The notes under the pieces: model-generated | Told to the model about the DNA's origin: nothing | The model's input: only the letters and a program-made list of their open reading frames with translations | Databases searched by the model: none | Shown: positions 9,251-17,886 of the stretch, in pieces | How positions within the stretch are numbered: position 1 is the first letter of the stretch | Layout of the letters: every line of letters begins with the position of its first letter | Made by a program: the position numbers and the translations under genes | DNA from: Belliella baltica DSM 15883 | GTDB lineage: Bacteria; Bacteroidota; Bacteroidia; Cytophagales; Cyclobacteriaceae | Reading direction: 5' to 3' | Assembly: GCF_000265405.1 (NCBI RefSeq) | Contig: NC_018010.1 | Location: forward strand, 2,129,501-2,193,500 | DNA length: 64,000 nt

Positions 9251-10384
9251 ATGAGACTCTTGAAGCCACTTTATGTATTTCCATTGGTTTTGTCAGGGCT
9301 GATTCTTGGTATTGTAGGTGGTTTTGTAAGGTTAGGATTTTTAGACTGGAATATTTCGGGAACGGCAGCTCAGCATGGTGTATTGATGGTTGGAGGTTTT
9401 TTAGGAACCTTGATTACACTGGAGCGAGCGATGGTGATGAAAAATAGACTTTGGTTGTTTGTTGCTTTTTTAAGTGGTGTATCTATCCCGGTTTTGTTGT
9501 TGCCGGGGTGGAGCACTTTTGGCCAGTTTTTATTACTTGGAGCCAGTATTGGTTTGGTGATCATCATGTACCTGCAGAGTATCAGACATCCCCAACCTTA
9601 TCAATATGTCATGTCTATAGGTGCTATTTCTTGGTTTTTGGGGAATTTCACGATGATTTATACGGGGTTTATTCCAGCAGCAGTTCCTTGGTGGATGGGG
9701 TTTTTGTTGTTTACCATTGTTGGAGAGCGGTTAGAATTGAGTAAGTTTCTCCCCACACCAGCTTTTGCAAAGAAAATCTTATATGCGTTGCTTGGGTTGA
9801 ATTTTATAGGCATGTGGATTCCTTTTCATGGGATAGGGAATTGGCTCATGGGTGGCACAGTGATATTTATTGCTTTTTGGTTGTTGCATTTTGATATGGC
9901 AAAAGTCGCTTCGAAAAAAGAGCGACAGTTCAAGTATATAGGAATAGGTTTGAGGGTAGGTTATTTGTGGCTGGTTGTAAATGGTTTGGTGCTTTGTTTT
10001 ATGGAAATGCACCCTTTATTTTATGACCTTTACTTACATACATTTTTTCTAGGGTTTACATTTTCTATGATTTGGGCTCATGCACCGATTATCTTTCCGA
10101 TGATCATGAATATTAAAGAAAAACCCTATCACCCAATCTTGTGGCCTGTTTGGATGATCTTTCAATTGACGCTAATTGGTAGAATAGGTAGTAGTTTGTT
10201 GAAAATACCAGATTGGAGAATGTGGTTTGGTGTGGCAAATGGGTGGGCAATTTTAAGCATGTTTGCTTTGATGGCGCTAATTGTCCTTACTAAGATCGCG
10301 TATTCTAAATTTCCTCAAAGAATCAATACTTCTATTCGTGTTCAAATTAAAAATACAGAGAATAAGGTAACAGAACAGTCTTGA
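9251..10384 (+). CDS. Polytopic membrane protein, possibly NnrS-like
   Basis: About 377 residues with roughly 12 membrane helices. Conserved-looking polar residues inside helices include His in AAQHGVLMVGG, Glu-Arg in LITLERAMV, GERLELSKFLP and a C-terminal HTFFLGFTFSMIWAHAP segment with two His. Such buried His residues, and the setting next to nor and nrd genes, suggest a haem or metal membrane protein of the NnrS kind linked to NO metabolism, but I do not recognise it with certainty. I start at ATG 9251 (MRLLKP), because the upstream ATG 9167 lies only nine bases from the palindrome at 9138-9157. Confidence 0.8.
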   Translation: MRLLKPLYVFPLVLSGLILGIVGGFVRLGFLDWNISGTAAQHGVLMVGGFLGTLITLERAMVMKNRLWLFVAFLSGVSIPVLLLPGWSTFGQFLLLGASIGLVIIMYLQSIRHPQPYQYVMSIGAISWFLGNFTMIYTGFIPAAVPWWMGFLLFTIVGERLELSKFLPTPAFAKKILYALLGLNFIGMWIPFHGIGNWLMGGTVIFIAFWLLHFDMAKVASKKERQFKYIGIGLRVGYLWLVVNGLVLCFMEMHPLFYDLYLHTFFLGFTFSMIWAHAPIIFPMIMNIKEKPYHPILWPVWMIFQLTLIGRIGSSLLKIPDWRMWFGVANGWAILSMFALMALIVLTKIAYSKFPQRINTSIRVQIKNTENKVTEQS

Positions 10385-10469
10385 AATTTATTTGCCTTTT
10401 GAGAAACAATCATCGGAATTTTAATAGAGTGCTTTCCTTAAATTTTAAGAAAGTAAAAACCCATTTTAA

Positions 10470-10489
10470 AAAGGATATATTTATCTTCA
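10470..10489. promoter_or_regulatory. Candidate Rrf2-type operator copy
   Basis: AAAGGATATATTTATCTTCA closely matches the copy at 12592 and the perfect palindrome at 9138. It sits 40 bases upstream of the HEPN/MNT remnant start at 10530. It may have served a gene since lost, or the Rrf2 gene further on. Confidence 0.45.
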
Positions 10490-10529
10490 CTGAATCAATC
10501 ATTCATATAGCATTCAGTTCGAAAAAAAA

Positions 10530-10807
10530 ATGGATATCAGGAGGAAACAGCGGTTTGAAAACTATCAAAAGGCTTTTGGTCAAATAAAGTCTGCGATTGA
10601 AGACAATGGAGTGAACTCAATTGATATTATCAAAGATGGGATATTACAACGTTTTAAATTTACGCATGAATTAGCGTGGAAATTGATGAGCTAAATACTC
10701 CTTATCTTTTTGATATTTCTATTTTTCACAAACTAAAATCACCTTCACTGATTGAACATATCAATAGGTTAGGGAAGGTCTTTTACAGGCTCAAAGAAAA
10801 AGTCTAA
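10530..10807 (+). pseudogene. Remnant of a HEPN/MNT nucleotidyltransferase toxin-antitoxin pair
   Basis: The first part (10530-10694) encodes 54 residues like the start of HI0074/HepT HEPN proteins (KQRFENYQKAF, LQRFKFTHELAWKL) and then stops. In another frame, about 10684-10807 encodes the end of a MntA-type nucleotidyltransferase (PYLFDISIF, EHINRLGKVFYR). A deletion has joined the front of one partner to the back of the other, so neither is functional. Confidence 0.72.
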
Positions 10808-10816
10808 TCCTGTTAT

Positions 10817-10836
10817 AAAGACATTTTTATCCTTAA
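10817..10836. promoter_or_regulatory. Candidate autoregulatory operator of the Rrf2 gene
   Basis: AAAGACATTTTTATCCTTAA lies 22 bases upstream of the Rrf2 start at 10859 and resembles the sites at 9138, 10470 and 12592. A site overlapping the promoter of a regulator gene is usual for autoregulation. Match is imperfect. Confidence 0.4.
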
Positions 10837-10858
10837 TTTAGCAAGAAATTGTATTTAT

Positions 10859-11299
10859 ATGTTTTCAAAAGCTTGTCAGTACGGAATCAAGGCAGTCATA
10901 TATATATGGTCACAAAGTCTCAAAGGGGTAAAAGTAGGCGCTAAGGAGACGGCAGAACACGTGGATGCTCCCGAGCCATTTACTGCCAAAATCCTCCAAG
11001 AACTAGTCAGAAAAAAAGTCATAGGCTCTCAAAAAGGCCCTTCTGGTGGTTTTTATGCGGGGACAGAACATGAAAAACTCACCTTACAAGACCTCGTGAT
11101 AGCCATAGATGGGGATGGACTTTTCAGTGGCTGTAGTCTTGGACTCAAAGCTTGCTCTGAAACCAATCCCTGTCCGCTACATCATGAAATCAAAAAAGTA
11201 AGAACCCATGTAGTAAGCATGCTCACCAAAAAGACACTTAAAGAACTCGCCCTTGAAGTAGAGAGTGGAGAGACTGTTTTGGCTAGATTTGATGTGTAA
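10859..11299 (+). CDS. Rrf2 family transcriptional regulator, NsrR-like
   Basis: A 146-residue Rrf2 protein with an N-terminal winged helix (KACQYGIKAVIYIW, then KILQELVRKKVIGSQKGPSGGF) and three cysteines in GCSLGLKACSETNPC, spaced C-x6-C-x5-C. Such a trio binds an Fe-S cluster in NsrR and IscR and senses NO or iron-sulfur status. The neighbours (nor, nrd, membrane protein) favour an NO-sensing role, which is inference. A palindrome-like site precedes it. A bidirectional terminator separates it from the convergent desaturase gene. Confidence 0.88.
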   Translation: MFSKACQYGIKAVIYIWSQSLKGVKVGAKETAEHVDAPEPFTAKILQELVRKKVIGSQKGPSGGFYAGTEHEKLTLQDLVIAIDGDGLFSGCSLGLKACSETNPCPLHHEIKKVRTHVVSMLTKKTLKELALEVESGETVLARFDV

Positions 11300-11308
11300 A
11301 ATAAAAAA

Positions 11309-11328
11309 AGCCAACCGTATGGCTGGCT
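11309..11328. terminator. Bidirectional terminator
   Basis: Hairpin AGCCAACC-gta-TGGCTGGCT preceded by an A run and followed by a T-rich stretch, lying between the convergent Rrf2 and desaturase genes. Confidence 0.75.
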
Positions 11329-11337
11329 TCTATGCTT

Positions 11338-12234
11338 TTATAGACTGACTTTTTCCTTTTCTCTATACTTCTCTTTGATAGTTTCTAATTCGCTGGGCCT
11401 TGAAAATGCCATGGCATAAGCTTCTTTGAGCGATTTAGAATTTTTGACATCTCGCACCAAATCTGCCCATTCATGAAAGTTCAGTGTGATTGGATTGTAT
11501 GAATTCACTTGCTTGGTCAAGCCGTAAGTAGGTCGGTCTTCTTCTGGCATGAAAGTTCCAAACATCCTGTCCCAGATGATAAATGTTGATCCATAGTTTT
11601 TGTCCAAATACTTTTCGTTACTCGCATGATGAACCCTGTGATGAGATGGGGTGGTAAAGAAATACTCTATTGGCCTTGGAAGCTTAGTGATATATTCGGT
11701 ATGAATCCAGAATTGATATAAAACGGCGATTTGATGTACAATGAAGAATACGATGGGGTGAAAACCTGCTAATGCTACTGGAATAAAAAATATGATCTTG
11801 ATATGCTGTGTCCAGCTCAACCTGAAAGACACTGACCAGTTGTACTTTTCAGAATTATGATGCGTCACGTGGGTTGCCCACCAAAACCTGTTTTCATGGG
11901 CAACCCTGTGGCCCCAATATCTCCAAAAATCTAACCAAAACAAGCAAAGTATATAAGCCCACCAAGTATTGGGAATGGACCAAGGAACTAGATTGTAGAA
12001 AAATAAAATGATCCCAAAAGTTATCACTTTGATTCCTGCGCTCATAGCCACATTGACCAATCCAATGAAGGTCGCAGAGATGGTGTCTTTGCTATCATAG
12101 TAGTCTTTCTTCTCTCTGTAAGAGAAAAACCATTCTAACAAAACCAATCCTATCATGACAGGTGCTGCATACAGGATGATATTAGGCAAATCTAAACTGA
12201 AGACTTGTTCTAAGGTGAGTTTTTCTTTGTTCAT
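11338..12234 (-). CDS. Sterol desaturase/fatty acid hydroxylase family protein
   Basis: Di-iron membrane oxygenase family. The 298-residue protein has four or five membrane segments and the three histidine boxes HRVAH (near residue 108), HVTHH (near 122) and HRVHH (near 200). These ligate the di-iron site used for O2-dependent hydroxylation or desaturation of lipids. The substrate cannot be read from sequence. It stands alone on the minus strand; its upstream region is the 410-base gap before the fasciclin gene. Confidence 0.92.
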   Translation of the reverse strand: MNKEKLTLEQVFSLDLPNIILYAAPVMIGLVLLEWFFSYREKKDYYDSKDTISATFIGLVNVAMSAGIKVITFGIILFFYNLVPWSIPNTWWAYILCLFWLDFWRYWGHRVAHENRFWWATHVTHHNSEKYNWSVSFRLSWTQHIKIIFFIPVALAGFHPIVFFIVHQIAVLYQFWIHTEYITKLPRPIEYFFTTPSHHRVHHASNEKYLDKNYGSTFIIWDRMFGTFMPEEDRPTYGLTKQVNSYNPITLNFHEWADLVRDVKNSKSLKEAYAMAFSRPSELETIKEKYREKEKVSL

Positions 12235-12591
12235 AAATTTTTAAAAAGGAAGATTAATGGTTGAAATCATGTCACTTCTGGGCTTTTGTTTTTTAAGTTT
12301 GCAGATACCGGGATTTATGTGATTCCAAGAAAAATGAATGTGGTAAAAAGAAGAGTTCGTAAGAATGAAATATTGGTAATCATGATCAGGTAATTTTTAA
12401 GCTTTTCATTTTTTCAAAATACATCAATCTTAAATATAAGTATTTTTTTCAGCGAATGAAAAGTAATAGTCTGTTGATTGATTTTTGTAAGAATTGAGTT
12501 CTATGGTTTAGTTTCTTGATTTTAGAAAATATTCTCGTGGAATTATTTTTCAAAAAACAATTTAAAAACACTAAAACCTGACATTTATCAT

Positions 12592-12611
12592 AAAGGATAT
12601 TTTTATCTCTT
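12592..12611. promoter_or_regulatory. Candidate Rrf2-type operator upstream of fasciclin gene
   Basis: AAAGGATATTTTTATCTCTT differs from the 10470 copy mainly at its last few bases and lies about 33 bases before the fasciclin start. The rest of the 410-base gap 12235-12644 is AT-rich and shows no ORF, RNA or repeat that I can support. Confidence 0.45.
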
Positions 12612-12644
12612 ATTACTTTTGATTGTTAATCAAACTCAATCAAA

Positions 12645-13202
12645 ATGAAAGATACTTTAAAAAAATGGCTAGGTGGCTTATTGATAGTCGGCATGGTAGG
12701 CTGTGGTAGTGCAGAAACAGATTCTGCTTCATCTAGCTCTCAAGTCTCAAATAAATCAGTAGGGCAATCGGGCGTAAAGGACGATGTGTCCAACCCTAAT
12801 GTTGTCCAAGTTGCAGTGGGATCAGCTGATCATAGTACCCTTGTTGCAGCCTTGCAAGCAGCAGATTATGTAGATGCTTTGACCAATGTAGGGCCTTTTA
12901 CAGTTTTTGCCCCAGTCAATACAGCATTTGATGAATTGCCAGCGGGAACTTTGGAATCATTGGTCAAGCCGGAAAATCAAAGAAAACTTCGTGATATTTT
13001 GGAGTACCATGTTCTCTTGGGCGTCTATAAAAAAGGGGACTTTCTCAGTGGAAGGAAAATGGGTACAGCTGATGGAAGGTCAGTGGAAATTAACGTCGAT
13101 GAAGCTGGAGAGGTTTATGTCAATGGAGGTAAAATACTTGGTACAGTAGAGGCTTCTAATGGAATCATCCATGTGATCGACAAAGTATTGGTACCCAATT
13201 GA
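12645..13202 (+). CDS. Fasciclin-domain lipoprotein
   Basis: A 185-residue lipoprotein: charged start, hydrophobic core and lipobox ending VGMVGC, then a Ser-rich linker and one FAS1 domain from about residue 50 to the end. FAS1 motifs are visible as VGPFTVFAPVNTAFDELP and, near the end, the YHV and NGIIHVIDKVLVP segments. FAS1 proteins mediate surface adhesion. Its upstream palindrome links it tentatively to the Rrf2 regulator. A terminator follows. Confidence 0.92.
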   Translation: MKDTLKKWLGGLLIVGMVGCGSAETDSASSSSQVSNKSVGQSGVKDDVSNPNVVQVAVGSADHSTLVAALQAADYVDALTNVGPFTVFAPVNTAFDELPAGTLESLVKPENQRKLRDILEYHVLLGVYKKGDFLSGRKMGTADGRSVEINVDEAGEVYVNGGKILGTVEASNGIIHVIDKVLVPN

Positions 13203-13238
13203 AAGATTAAATAAAGGAGTTTAGATGGTTTATGAAAG

Positions 13239-13268
13239 TCCCAGATAAGTTGTCTGGGATTTTTTATT
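13239..13268 (+). terminator. Rho-independent terminator
   Basis: Hairpin TCCCAGA-taagttg-TCTGGGA followed directly by TTTTTTATT, 36 bases after the fasciclin stop. Confidence 0.85.
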
Positions 13269-13313
13269 GGCTTCTCTTATCTGATTTAGGGGAGATTTCA
13301 AGGAAGTAATCCT

Positions 13314-13321
13314 TATTTTTG
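13314..13321 (+). promoter_or_regulatory. Bacteroidota -7 box (TAnnTTTG) of mce
   Basis: TATTTTTG fits the phylum's TAnnTTTG -7 consensus, 16 bases before the mce start and after a terminator. No good -33 TTTG is visible at ideal distance. Confidence 0.4.
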
Positions 13322-13337
13322 TCAAAATGCGAGAATC

Positions 13338-13739
13338 ATGAGAAAAATTGAACACTTAGGAATTGCTGTTAAAGACCTAAAGGCTTCCAATGAGCTTTTC
13401 AAGAAGTTGCTTGGACAATCACATTACAAGGAAGAAGAAGTGGAAGGGGAAGGAGTGATGACTTCATTTTTCCAAGTTGGAGAGACTAAAATCGAACTGC
13501 TTGAGGCGACTAAACCTGATAGCCCAATTGCGAAATACTTGGAGAAAAAATCAGAAGGAATCCATCATATCGCTTTTGATGTGGAGGATATTCATGCGGA
13601 AGTGGAGCGGCTCAAAGCTGAAGGCTTCGAAATCTTGAATGAAACGCCAAAATCAGGGGCGGACAATAAATTAGTTGTATTTTTGCATCCCAAATCTACC
13701 AACGGTGTTTTGGTGGAATTGTGTCAAGAGAAAAAATAA
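13338..13739 (+). CDS. mce: Methylmalonyl-CoA epimerase
   Basis: Vicinal-oxygen-chelate (glyoxalase-fold) enzyme that interconverts the (2R) and (2S) forms of methylmalonyl-CoA in propionate metabolism. The 133-residue protein has the paired betaalphabeta modules, with metal ligands expected in EHLGIAVKDL near residue 5, KIELLEA, GIHHIAFDV near residue 76 and VLVELCQ near the end. Usual family length. Its stop lies five bases before the thiL ATG, so the two are probably co-transcribed. Confidence 0.94.
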   Translation: MRKIEHLGIAVKDLKASNELFKKLLGQSHYKEEEVEGEGVMTSFFQVGETKIELLEATKPDSPIAKYLEKKSEGIHHIAFDVEDIHAEVERLKAEGFEILNETPKSGADNKLVVFLHPKSTNGVLVELCQEKK

Positions 13740-13744
13740 GCATT

Positions 13745-14776
13745 ATGGAAGAAAATAAAAGAACAGAAATTGGAGAGTTGGGAGAGTTTGGCCTGATTGA
13801 TCATTTGAATAAAAGTATTGTAATCAAAAATCCTTCAACTTTCAAAGGAATTGGAGATGATGCAGCTGTCATCGAAGCAGGCGATCATGTCAAAGTGGTA
13901 ACCACAGATTTATTGATAGAAGGAGTGCATTTTGACCTTGCTTATGCACCGTTGCAGCATGTAGGATTCAAAGCGGTTGCCGTCAATGTTTCTGATATAG
14001 CAGCCATGAATGCCATTCCAAAGCAGATTACGGTCAGCATCGCTTTGTCGAATCGCTTTTCGGTAGAAGCTGTTGATGCCTTATATTCCGGAGTCAATGC
14101 TGCGGCAGAACACTATAATGTTGATGTGATTGGAGGTGATACTACGGCTTCTCGTTCGGGTTTGGTGATTTCTATCACTGCAATTGGCGAAGCAAAAAAA
14201 GAAGAGCTTTCCTACAGATCAGGTGCAAAAGTAAATGATATCATTTGCGCGACTGGAGATTTGGGTGGGGCATTGGTAGGATTGCAAATATTGGAGAGAG
14301 AGAAGCAGGTATTTATGGCTAACCCAGACATGAAGCCTGATTTGGATAAATACACTTTTGTGACAGCCCGTCAGTTGAAGCCGGATGCTAGAATGGATAT
14401 CATTCACGAAATGAGAGAATTGGGAATTGTGCCGACCAGTATGTTGGATATTTCAGATGGCTTGGCTTCTGAGTTGTTTCATATCTGCAAAGCTTCTAAT
14501 GTAGGTGTCACGATTTATGAAGATAAATTACCAATAGACAAACAGACTTTTGATACGGCTGTAGAACTCGGACTCGACCCGATTACTTGCGTGTTGAATG
14601 GCGGGGAGGATTATGAATTGCTCTTTACTATTGATCAAAAAGATTTTGAGAAGTTGGAAAAACATGCAGATATCCATTTTATCGGCCACACCACCAAGCC
14701 AGAAGAGGGTAAGAATTTAGTGACCAAAAGTGGAACAGTAGTAGAGCTCAAAGCTCAAGGCTGGAAACATTTCTGA
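13745..14776 (+). CDS. thiL: Thiamine-monophosphate kinase
   Basis: Phosphorylates thiamine monophosphate to the diphosphate cofactor using ATP. The 343-residue protein has the PurM-like fold signature: GIGDDAAVIE, TTDLLIEGVHFD, VIGGDTTAS and ATGDLGGALVGLQ, with the C-terminal GGEDYELLFT. I place the start at ATG 13745 (MEENKRTEIGELGEFGLIDH); a longer GTG start at 13721 would overlap mce by 19 bases. A very strong terminator follows. Confidence 0.96.
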   Translation: MEENKRTEIGELGEFGLIDHLNKSIVIKNPSTFKGIGDDAAVIEAGDHVKVVTTDLLIEGVHFDLAYAPLQHVGFKAVAVNVSDIAAMNAIPKQITVSIALSNRFSVEAVDALYSGVNAAAEHYNVDVIGGDTTASRSGLVISITAIGEAKKEELSYRSGAKVNDIICATGDLGGALVGLQILEREKQVFMANPDMKPDLDKYTFVTARQLKPDARMDIIHEMRELGIVPTSMLDISDGLASELFHICKASNVGVTIYEDKLPIDKQTFDTAVELGLDPITCVLNGGEDYELLFTIDQKDFEKLEKHADIHFIGHTTKPEEGKNLVTKSGTVVELKAQGWKHF

Positions 14777-14778
14777 TA

Positions 14779-14824
14779 TTTTCACTAAAAGAGGGGAGCC
14801 AAAGCTCCCCTCTTTTAGTGAAAA
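14779..14824. terminator. Strong bidirectional-looking terminator after thiL
   Basis: A stem of about 20 pairs (TTTTCACTAAAAGAGGGGAG paired with CTCCCCTCTTTTAGTGAAAA) around a CCAAAG loop. It lies between thiL and the nuclease gene, and rules out the nuclease start at 14818 as the likely one because that ATG is inside the stem. Confidence 0.88.
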
Positions 14825-14874
14825 TAGTTGTTGTTATGTATATTTATAGAGTAATTGTAACAACTTTTGATATT

Positions 14875-15579
14875 ATGAAAGATTTTTTGAGTGGGTCGAA
14901 GTTTTATCCGTTGGAGATTGTGATTGATGATAGGGAGCCTGATGCGATGCTTGAGTATCTGCTTTTTTACAAAAACATCATTGTAAGGAAAGAACGGTTG
15001 CTTGTAGGGGATTATCTTATAGATTCGGAATTAATTGTTGAGAGAAAAACCCCTTCAGATTTTAGTGCTTCTATTAAAGATGGAAGATTTTTTAAGCAGG
15101 CTGGTAAGTTGGCGATTTCAAAAGTACCTGCTTGTCTGATTTTGGAAGGTCGAAAAAGAGAATACAAGAATTTAGGTTTTAGCAAAAATGCAGTTCAAGC
15201 AATTTTAATGTCTGTATCCTTGATTTTCAAAATCCCTATTTTAAGAGCTAAGACTCAGAAAGACACTGTTTCAATCATGCTGCAATCTTTTAAACAGCTC
15301 ACTAAAGATAAATTGGCTGATTATAAATTTCACCCAAGGCTAAAGCCTAAATTCAAAAGTCAGAGAACCGACAAGTATTTAAAGCAAAAAATTCATATTT
15401 TGGAAGGCTTCCCAGGCATCGGAGCCGACAGGGCAGAATATCTACTGAATCATTTTGGTAGCCTTCAGCATATATTCAATGCCCCAGAATCAGATTTACT
15501 TTCTGTAATAGGAATAGGAAAATCCACTGTGCAGAAAATGAAGGTTATTTTGAATAAAGTGAATTTCAATGATGCTTAA
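14875..15579 (+). CDS. XPF/ERCC4-type nuclease with helix-hairpin-helix domain
   Basis: About 234 residues. The N-terminal ERCC4 nuclease domain shows VIDDREPDAM, LLVGDYLI and the catalytic ERKTPSDF (ERKxxxD), and the C-terminal part has a tandem HhH (LEGFPGIGADRAEYLLNHFG, LLSVIGIGKSTVQKM). This is the compact archaeal Mus81/XPF-like layout, which cleaves branched or flapped DNA. I use ATG 14875 because the upstream ATG lies in the terminator stem. It is a single-gene unit; its role in the cell is not clear from the neighbours. Confidence 0.9.
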   Translation: MKDFLSGSKFYPLEIVIDDREPDAMLEYLLFYKNIIVRKERLLVGDYLIDSELIVERKTPSDFSASIKDGRFFKQAGKLAISKVPACLILEGRKREYKNLGFSKNAVQAILMSVSLIFKIPILRAKTQKDTVSIMLQSFKQLTKDKLADYKFHPRLKPKFKSQRTDKYLKQKIHILEGFPGIGADRAEYLLNHFGSLQHIFNAPESDLLSVIGIGKSTVQKMKVILNKVNFNDA

Positions 15580-15717
15580 ATACCTCACTCCAAACCAAAT
15601 TCCATTGCTCCTAACACCTTTAATCCTCCGATACCGATAAACAATCTTAACAAATCTCCCAATCTCCTATCCTCCTTAGCGCACCTTTGCACCTCCGCCC
15701 CCTTTGCGAGCATCTTC

Positions 15718-16095
15718 CTACTCCTCCGGAAATGGAATATAAACAAAACTTGTAAACTCCTTATCCATCACAAAGAGGCAACAGAATTCATCTGGGTTTT
15801 TGTAGTTTTTTTCAAATTCTTCCAATAAGTCTTCGGCGATCAATTTCCTTTGAATAAATTCATCGACATAGGTGATATAATAATTCCAATCCAGTTTCTT
15901 TTCTTCTTTTCCCAAGAGGAGTTGGCCGATTGGTTGCTCCTCTTTGGAAATTGGGAAAATCGGACATTGGGAGAATTTCCTGCTTCTTACCTGATAAGAG
16001 GCTTCCTTGAGAATGTCAGATACGTTGATGAAATCTTTGGTGATGGTTCCCAAATATTTTCCGCTTAATTCCGGGTCGTTAAAGTCTGATATCAT
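15718..16095 (-). CDS. Conserved hypothetical protein next to rlmD
   Basis: A 125-residue acidic, soluble protein with no signal peptide or membrane helix and no motif I recognise; it contains two Cys-Cys residues in DEFCCLFV. Its start overlaps the rlmD stop by four bases, so it is translated from the same transcript. The 138-base stretch before it (15580-15717) has pyrimidine-rich sequence without a clear feature. Confidence 0.75.
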   Translation of the reverse strand: MISDFNDPELSGKYLGTITKDFINVSDILKEASYQVRSRKFSQCPIFPISKEEQPIGQLLLGKEEKKLDWNYYITYVDEFIQRKLIAEDLLEEFEKNYKNPDEFCCLFVMDKEFTSFVYIPFPEE

Positions 16096-17498
16096 GATTT
16101 CAAAGTTAGAAGTACAACATTTTCAACATGGTAAGTTTGCGGGAACATATCCACAGGCTGGATTTTGTCCACGCTATATTTCTCTGAAAGTAAAGCCACA
16201 TCTCTTGCTTGAGTGGCTGGGTTACAGCTGACATAGACGATTTTTGGTGCGGCAAGTTTGAGTAGCATATTGACCACATCGTCATGCATGCCCGCTCTTG
16301 GCGGATCAGTGATGATGACATCAGGCTTGGCATGTGCGGCGATAAAGTCATCATTGAGCATATCTTTCATGTCTCCGGCATAGAAAAGCGTGTTCTCTAA
16401 TCCGTTTACTTTTGAGTTGAGCTTGGCATCTTCGATCGCTGCTTCCACATATTCGATCCCGATGACTTGCTTCGCTTGCTTGGCTACAAAGTTTGCGATC
16501 GTACCTGTTCCGGTGTACAAATCATAAACGACTTCATCACCTTTCAATCCTGCAAAATCTCTGGTGACTTTATACAGTTCATAAGCTTGGTCTGAGTTGG
16601 TTTGATAAAATGATTTTGGTCCGATTCTGAACTTCAACCCTTCCATTTCTTCTTCGATGTAGTCTCTTCCTGCAAAGGTCACCACTTCAAGATCATTGAA
16701 CGTCTCGTTTTTCTTCAAATTGATAATGTAAAGTAATGCAGTGATTTGCGGGAATTTTTCATGAAGAAAATTCATCACAAGGTCAATCTCCTCTGCATTG
16801 TCACCACCAAACTGAACAATGACCATGCTTTCGCCTGTGCTTGTGCTTCGGATGATTAGATTTCTAAGTAGTCCAACTTGATTTCGGATATCATAAAAAG
16901 AAAGTGAATTGCTCAAAGCAAATGCTCTCAGTTCATTTCGTACCTCATTAGAAATATCACCTTGGAGATAGCAGTGCTCGATGTCGACGATTTTGTCAAA
17001 CATCTTTGGAATATGAAAACCAAGCGTATTTCTCTCGAATTCTGCGTCAGAGTCGATTTCTTCACGTGTCAACCAACGGTTGTTTGAAAAAGTAAAGTCA
17101 AGCTTATTTCTATAATACTGTGTCTGTGCTGACCCTAGTATGGGCAAGACCTCAGGAATATCCACTTTGGCAATTCTCGTAAACTGGTCCACGACCTGTT
17201 GCCTTTTGTAAGTCTTTTGAAGTTCGTAATTGATATGTTGCCACTTGCAGCCACCGCAAGTGCCAAAATGCGAGCAAAATGGGTCGATTCTATCTTTAGA
17301 ATATTCATGGAATTTGATGGCTTCCCCTTCCATAAATGAGCTTTTTCCTCGGGTAATTCTCACATCTACCACATCTCCGGGCGCCACACCTTGCACAAAT
17401 ACTACTTTGCCTTCATGATGTCCAACACATTTCCCTTCCGTAGCGATTCTTTCAATAGTCAGGTTTGTTACAACCTTATTTTTCATTTTTCTCGACAT
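16092..17498 (-). CDS. rlmD: 23S rRNA (uracil-C5)-methyltransferase, RlmD/TrmA family
   Basis: SAM-dependent methylation of a uracil in 23S rRNA. The protein has an N-terminal TRAM domain (about residues 10-65), Fe-S ligands in DPFCSHFGTCGGCKW, and the Rossmann methyltransferase with YDLYTGTGTIANFVAK, IITDPPRAGMHDDV and the catalytic Cys in VYVSCNPATQARD. I start at ATG 17498 (MSRKMKNK); MKNK at 17486 is equally possible, while the longer start at 17525 adds unlikely residues. Which uracil is modified cannot be decided among RlmD/RlmCD-type paralogues. Confidence 0.93.
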   Translation of the reverse strand: MSRKMKNKVVTNLTIERIATEGKCVGHHEGKVVFVQGVAPGDVVDVRITRGKSSFMEGEAIKFHEYSKDRIDPFCSHFGTCGGCKWQHINYELQKTYKRQQVVDQFTRIAKVDIPEVLPILGSAQTQYYRNKLDFTFSNNRWLTREEIDSDAEFERNTLGFHIPKMFDKIVDIEHCYLQGDISNEVRNELRAFALSNSLSFYDIRNQVGLLRNLIIRSTSTGESMVIVQFGGDNAEEIDLVMNFLHEKFPQITALLYIINLKKNETFNDLEVVTFAGRDYIEEEMEGLKFRIGPKSFYQTNSDQAYELYKVTRDFAGLKGDEVVYDLYTGTGTIANFVAKQAKQVIGIEYVEAAIEDAKLNSKVNGLENTLFYAGDMKDMLNDDFIAAHAKPDVIITDPPRAGMHDDVVNMLLKLAAPKIVYVSCNPATQARDVALLSEKYSVDKIQPVDMFPQTYHVENVVLLTLKS

Positions 17499-17745
17499 GG
17501 GCGCAAAATTAATCAAAAAAGTCAAAGGGAAGGTGGATTGTCAAATTGTAAAGTTGATAAATGATTTTCTGTCTCAATTTTCCTTTAAATATTAGAATAA
17601 TCAGTCCTTGATAATTAAAATGAAATATGGATTTAAGTGATTCTTTTATTGAAGATTTTTCAAATTCAACTCCTTTTGAGTTGTCAGTAAGATTTGTGAG
17701 ATGATTTCATTGTCCGCAAGATTTTATCCGGGCTAATTCAAATTT

Positions 17746-17880
17746 GTTCCCTCTGGGAACTAGAGCATGCAAATATTTCCAACGGGAACGGGGATAAACC
17801 TTAATTAACCCCGCATGCCAATGCGGAGGAGAAAGCAACTATGCAAACCCAGTTATCTATTCCCAACTCTGAAAGAGTTG
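17746..17880. repeat. Cluster of three short hairpins in a 720-base gap
   Basis: The gap 17526-18248 contains three small palindromes in a row: GTTCCC-tct-GGGAAC at 17746-17760, CCGCAT-gcca-ATGCGG at about 17811-17826 and CAACTCT-gaa-AGAGTTG at 17864-17880. These look like decayed dispersed repeats of the kind common in Bacteroidota. Apart from a tiny ORF at 17887 and a promoter box at 18222, the gap shows nothing else. Confidence 0.6.
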
Positions 17881-17886
17881 AATTTT

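Noticed and set aside
10381..10587. 68-codon ORF after the membrane protein gene
   Set aside because: It overlaps the operator-like site and the HEPN remnant start, and has no family resemblance.
14818..14874. N-terminal extension of the XPF-type nuclease
   Set aside because: Its ATG lies inside the strong terminator stem and the added residues show no conservation.
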